Assembly (NCBI GenBank): GCA_025449435.1
Contig: JANWJO010000045.1
Span: 1 to 8,571, forward strand
Direction: 5' to 3'
DNA from: Chloroflexota bacterium
GTDB lineage: Bacteria > Chloroflexota > UBA4733
DNA: 8,571 nucleotides
Below, piece after piece: positions 7,043-8,571 of this stretch. A program made the translations under genes and the position numbers. The notes beneath the pieces were generated by a model that worked only from the letters and a program-made list of their open reading frames with translations, did not search any database and was not told the DNA's origin. How positions within the stretch are numbered: position 1 is the first letter of the stretch; every line of letters starts with the position of its first letter.

Positions 7043-8376
7043 CACGAGTCCTCGATCAGCCTGTACAACGCACCGTCGATCAACGCAGCGTGTGGTGCCA
7101 GCGATGTCCCGTCCCACTCACCGGCGAGATCCAGCGGCTGCCCGCCGGAAACGGCAAGTAAACGCCAATGCTCGCCTTTGCTCAGCGGCAGTGCCTGGTT
7201 GCTGGTTTCGGCAATGACCCATCGATCTGCGCCTAGCCGCACCGGTGTGACACTGTGGAGCGTACAGGGAAAAAGGTCTAACCAGGGTTGATGGCTCAGT
7301 TTTAGCGACACCTGATCCAGGAATCGGCCTACGCTCACCGCGCCGCCCAGCCCGACAGGCTGGCTCGACGATACAATGGCCCCATCGCACAACAACGCCC
7401 GCTGGGGACACGCGCTTGGCCAAAAGGCCATCGTGCCCCACACGAGCTGCCCGGGTTTGCCGATCTTATCAAACGTGGCCCCGTTAGCCGCGTAACTGAG
7501 TTCCAACGCATCCCGCCTCGTATTTACGCCCTGAAGCCAGGTGCGCCGCACGCGGAGCCGATCCTCGACATACGTGCGCTGAGAGACGACCAACCAGTGG
7601 TCGTTGACATGGTCCCCTTGAGTGAGCACAGCCTCTTTGGTCAGGGTCCAACCGATGGAGTGGCGCACATCGGCCTGCAACGGCGGGTCAAGGGTGTCGA
7701 TGCTCCGGTAAGCCTGCACGAGCAACGTCAGCTTGCCCAGCTCAGCGAGCACGCGCTCGGGCCAGTTGGCAGATGTATGTACGAGTTCACCAATCCGCCG
7801 CACCCTCGCGGCGAGCGCCGGTGCCTGCGCATCCACCAGCCGGGCTGCTTGCGCATCCCAGAACGCCTTACGCTGGCTTCCGAGCGCCGCAAGTCCCTGG
7901 CGGATGATGTCCTGGCTCCACAATTCTAAGCTATCGAGCCCGACATCTACCTGTTCCTTGCGGCGCTCTGCGCGCCTGGCTTGTGCCTTGACGTCGGGCC
8001 CGCTGGAAGCTTGCGCCCGTTCTTGGCGCGCCGCCGCGCGTTTTTCGCGCTGACTGAGCCAGTCGGTCACCCAGCCGGGAGGGTCGGCCTGTGGCAGGTC
8101 GCCGCCTTGTTGTGCGGCCAGCAATAACAGCGCGAGCGCATGTTTACACGGCTGTTTGTGGCTCGGACAGGTGCACTTGAAGCCCAGGTCGTGGATGGAC
8201 GCTCGCACCTGGTACAGGGTGCTCCCTTTAAATTCTCCCCACACGGCGTGCGCGTTCATCCCCAGGAGTTGCCAGGATGGTACGCGGGCCAGGGTTCGCG
8301 CCACCTTCGCCGCCGGGACATCTGGTGCCAGCGCAAGCACCGATTCAACGTGGAGCGGCGCGCTGTCCATGGCCAT
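7042..8376 (-). CDS. SWIM zinc-finger protein, first gene of the operon
   Basis: With the start chosen here the protein has 444 residues. An N-terminal module ends in a SWIM zinc finger: CTCPSHKQPCKH (68-79) gives the pattern CxC-x6-CxH (Cys68, Cys70, Cys77, His79). The lead-in is typical of the family, with SVLALAPD, then AVWGEFKGSTLYQV. A basic, Ala/Arg/Glu-rich linker (about 107-142) is probably helical or disordered. The rest (about 145-444) is a conserved-looking C-terminal region with no motif I can name. SWIM domains bind nucleic acid or protein, so this may be the sensor or targeting subunit. The start is uncertain. TTG at 8433, ATG at 8376 and ATG at 8370 are all in frame and none has a Shine-Dalgarno. 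I prefer 8376 or 8370 because they place the N-terminus just ahead of the conserved SVLALAPD block. Confidence 0.88.
   Translation of the reverse strand: MAMDSAPLHVESVLALAPDVPAAKVARTLARVPSWQLLGMNAHAVWGEFKGSTLYQVRASIHDLGFKCTCPSHKQPCKHALALLLLAAQQGGDLPQADPPGWVTDWLSQREKRAAARQERAQASSGPDVKAQARRAERRKEQVDVGLDSLELWSQDIIRQGLAALGSQRKAFWDAQAARLVDAQAPALAARVRRIGELVHTSANWPERVLAELGKLTLLVQAYRSIDTLDPPLQADVRHSIGWTLTKEAVLTQGDHVNDHWLVVSQRTYVEDRLRVRRTWLQGVNTRRDALELSYAANGATFDKIGKPGQLVWGTMAFWPSACPQRALLCDGAIVSSSQPVGLGGAVSVGRFLDQVSLKLSHQPWLDLFPCTLHSVTPVRLGADRWVIAETSNQALPLSKGEHWRLLAVSGGQPLDLAGEWDGTSLAPHAALIDGALYRLIEDS
7049..7053 (-). promoter_or_regulatory. Ribosome binding site of the DUF5691-like gene
   Basis: GAGGA on the minus strand lies 6 nt before the ATG at 7042, inside the end of the SWIM gene. 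It supports the TGATG junction as the true start and translational coupling of the two genes. Confidence 0.55.
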
Positions 8377-8571
8377 ATGCCCAATCAGTCGCTCGCTATG
8401 TGCATTCGCCGTCTTTGCCCCAGTGTAAGGCAAGACATATGCGTGGCCACCGTAACCATCGGGCTAGACCGTGGTGGAAATGCGGGTCGGGTCAGGCGAA
8501 AGCACTAACTTTTCAGCAACTCGGCGTCCTCTTGGGGAATCTTAATGAGGGGTCCATTAATGCTTCACCCC
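8377..8571. other. Upstream region of the operon; promoter not identified
   Basis: These 195 bases hold no supported gene. The promoter of the minus-strand operon should lie here, but I find no convincing -35/-10 pair and no ribosome binding site. The right end is more AT-rich and contains the perfect palindrome CATTAATG (8555-8562), flanked by GGGGT (8549-8553) and ACCCC (8567-8571) as an inverted repeat, and a direct repeat of TTAATG (8542-8547 and 8557-8562). This could be an operator or part of a divergent promoter cut by the window edge. Confidence 0.3.

Noticed and set aside
490..8541. Identical TTGGGGAATC at 490-499 and 8532-8541, both intergenic
   Set aside because: A shared 10-mer is expected by chance many times in a window this long, and the flanks do not extend the match.

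Overview
The window is a GC-rich bacterial chromosome segment. It holds the 3' end of a groEL chaperonin gene on the plus strand, one small plus-strand gene, and then a tightly packed five-gene minus-strand operon that fills about 7.5 kb. The GroEL tail (no GGM repeat, ending in MPEY) and the composition might fit a Chloroflexota-type organism, but no taxonomic marker here is decisive and this is a weak inference. No insertion sequence, CRISPR array, tRNA or rRNA is visible.

Layout. Positions 1-362 encode the last 119 residues of GroEL. A very stable hairpin (385-424, 18 bp, GNRA-type loop) follows the stop codon and is the probable end of the groEL transcript. A second, weaker structured stretch lies at 463-508. 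An extended -10-like promoter (556-564) and a good ribosome binding site (586-591) then lead into a small unrecognised gene (598-855), whose stop overlaps the stop of the convergent operon.

The operon is read right to left: SWIM zinc-finger protein (7042-8376), DUF5691-like helical-repeat protein (5414-7042), MoxR-type AAA+ ATPase (4305-5417), DUF5682-family protein (2044-4305) and vWA-domain protein (852-2054). Every junction overlaps: TGATG, ATGA, TAGTG, then an 11-nt overlap. The five products are therefore probably made together and in fixed proportion.

How they may work together. MoxR ATPases usually act with vWA partners as ATP-driven remodelling machines, with the MIDAS metal site of the vWA protein bridging ATPase and substrate. 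Here that pair is joined to a SWIM protein (a possible nucleic-acid or protein sensor), a HEAT-like scaffold (DUF5691) and a large DUF5682 protein. The DUF5682 protein carries two GxxH motifs, a conserved-looking Glu and an LID motif, arranged as in the TIKI/TraB/ChaN/EreA group of predicted metallo-hydrolases. I recognise the gene set as a recurring bacterial neighbourhood of unknown function. The reading as an ATP-gated hydrolase system, possibly for biological conflict or stress response, is my inference and the main candidate for an undescribed system in this window.
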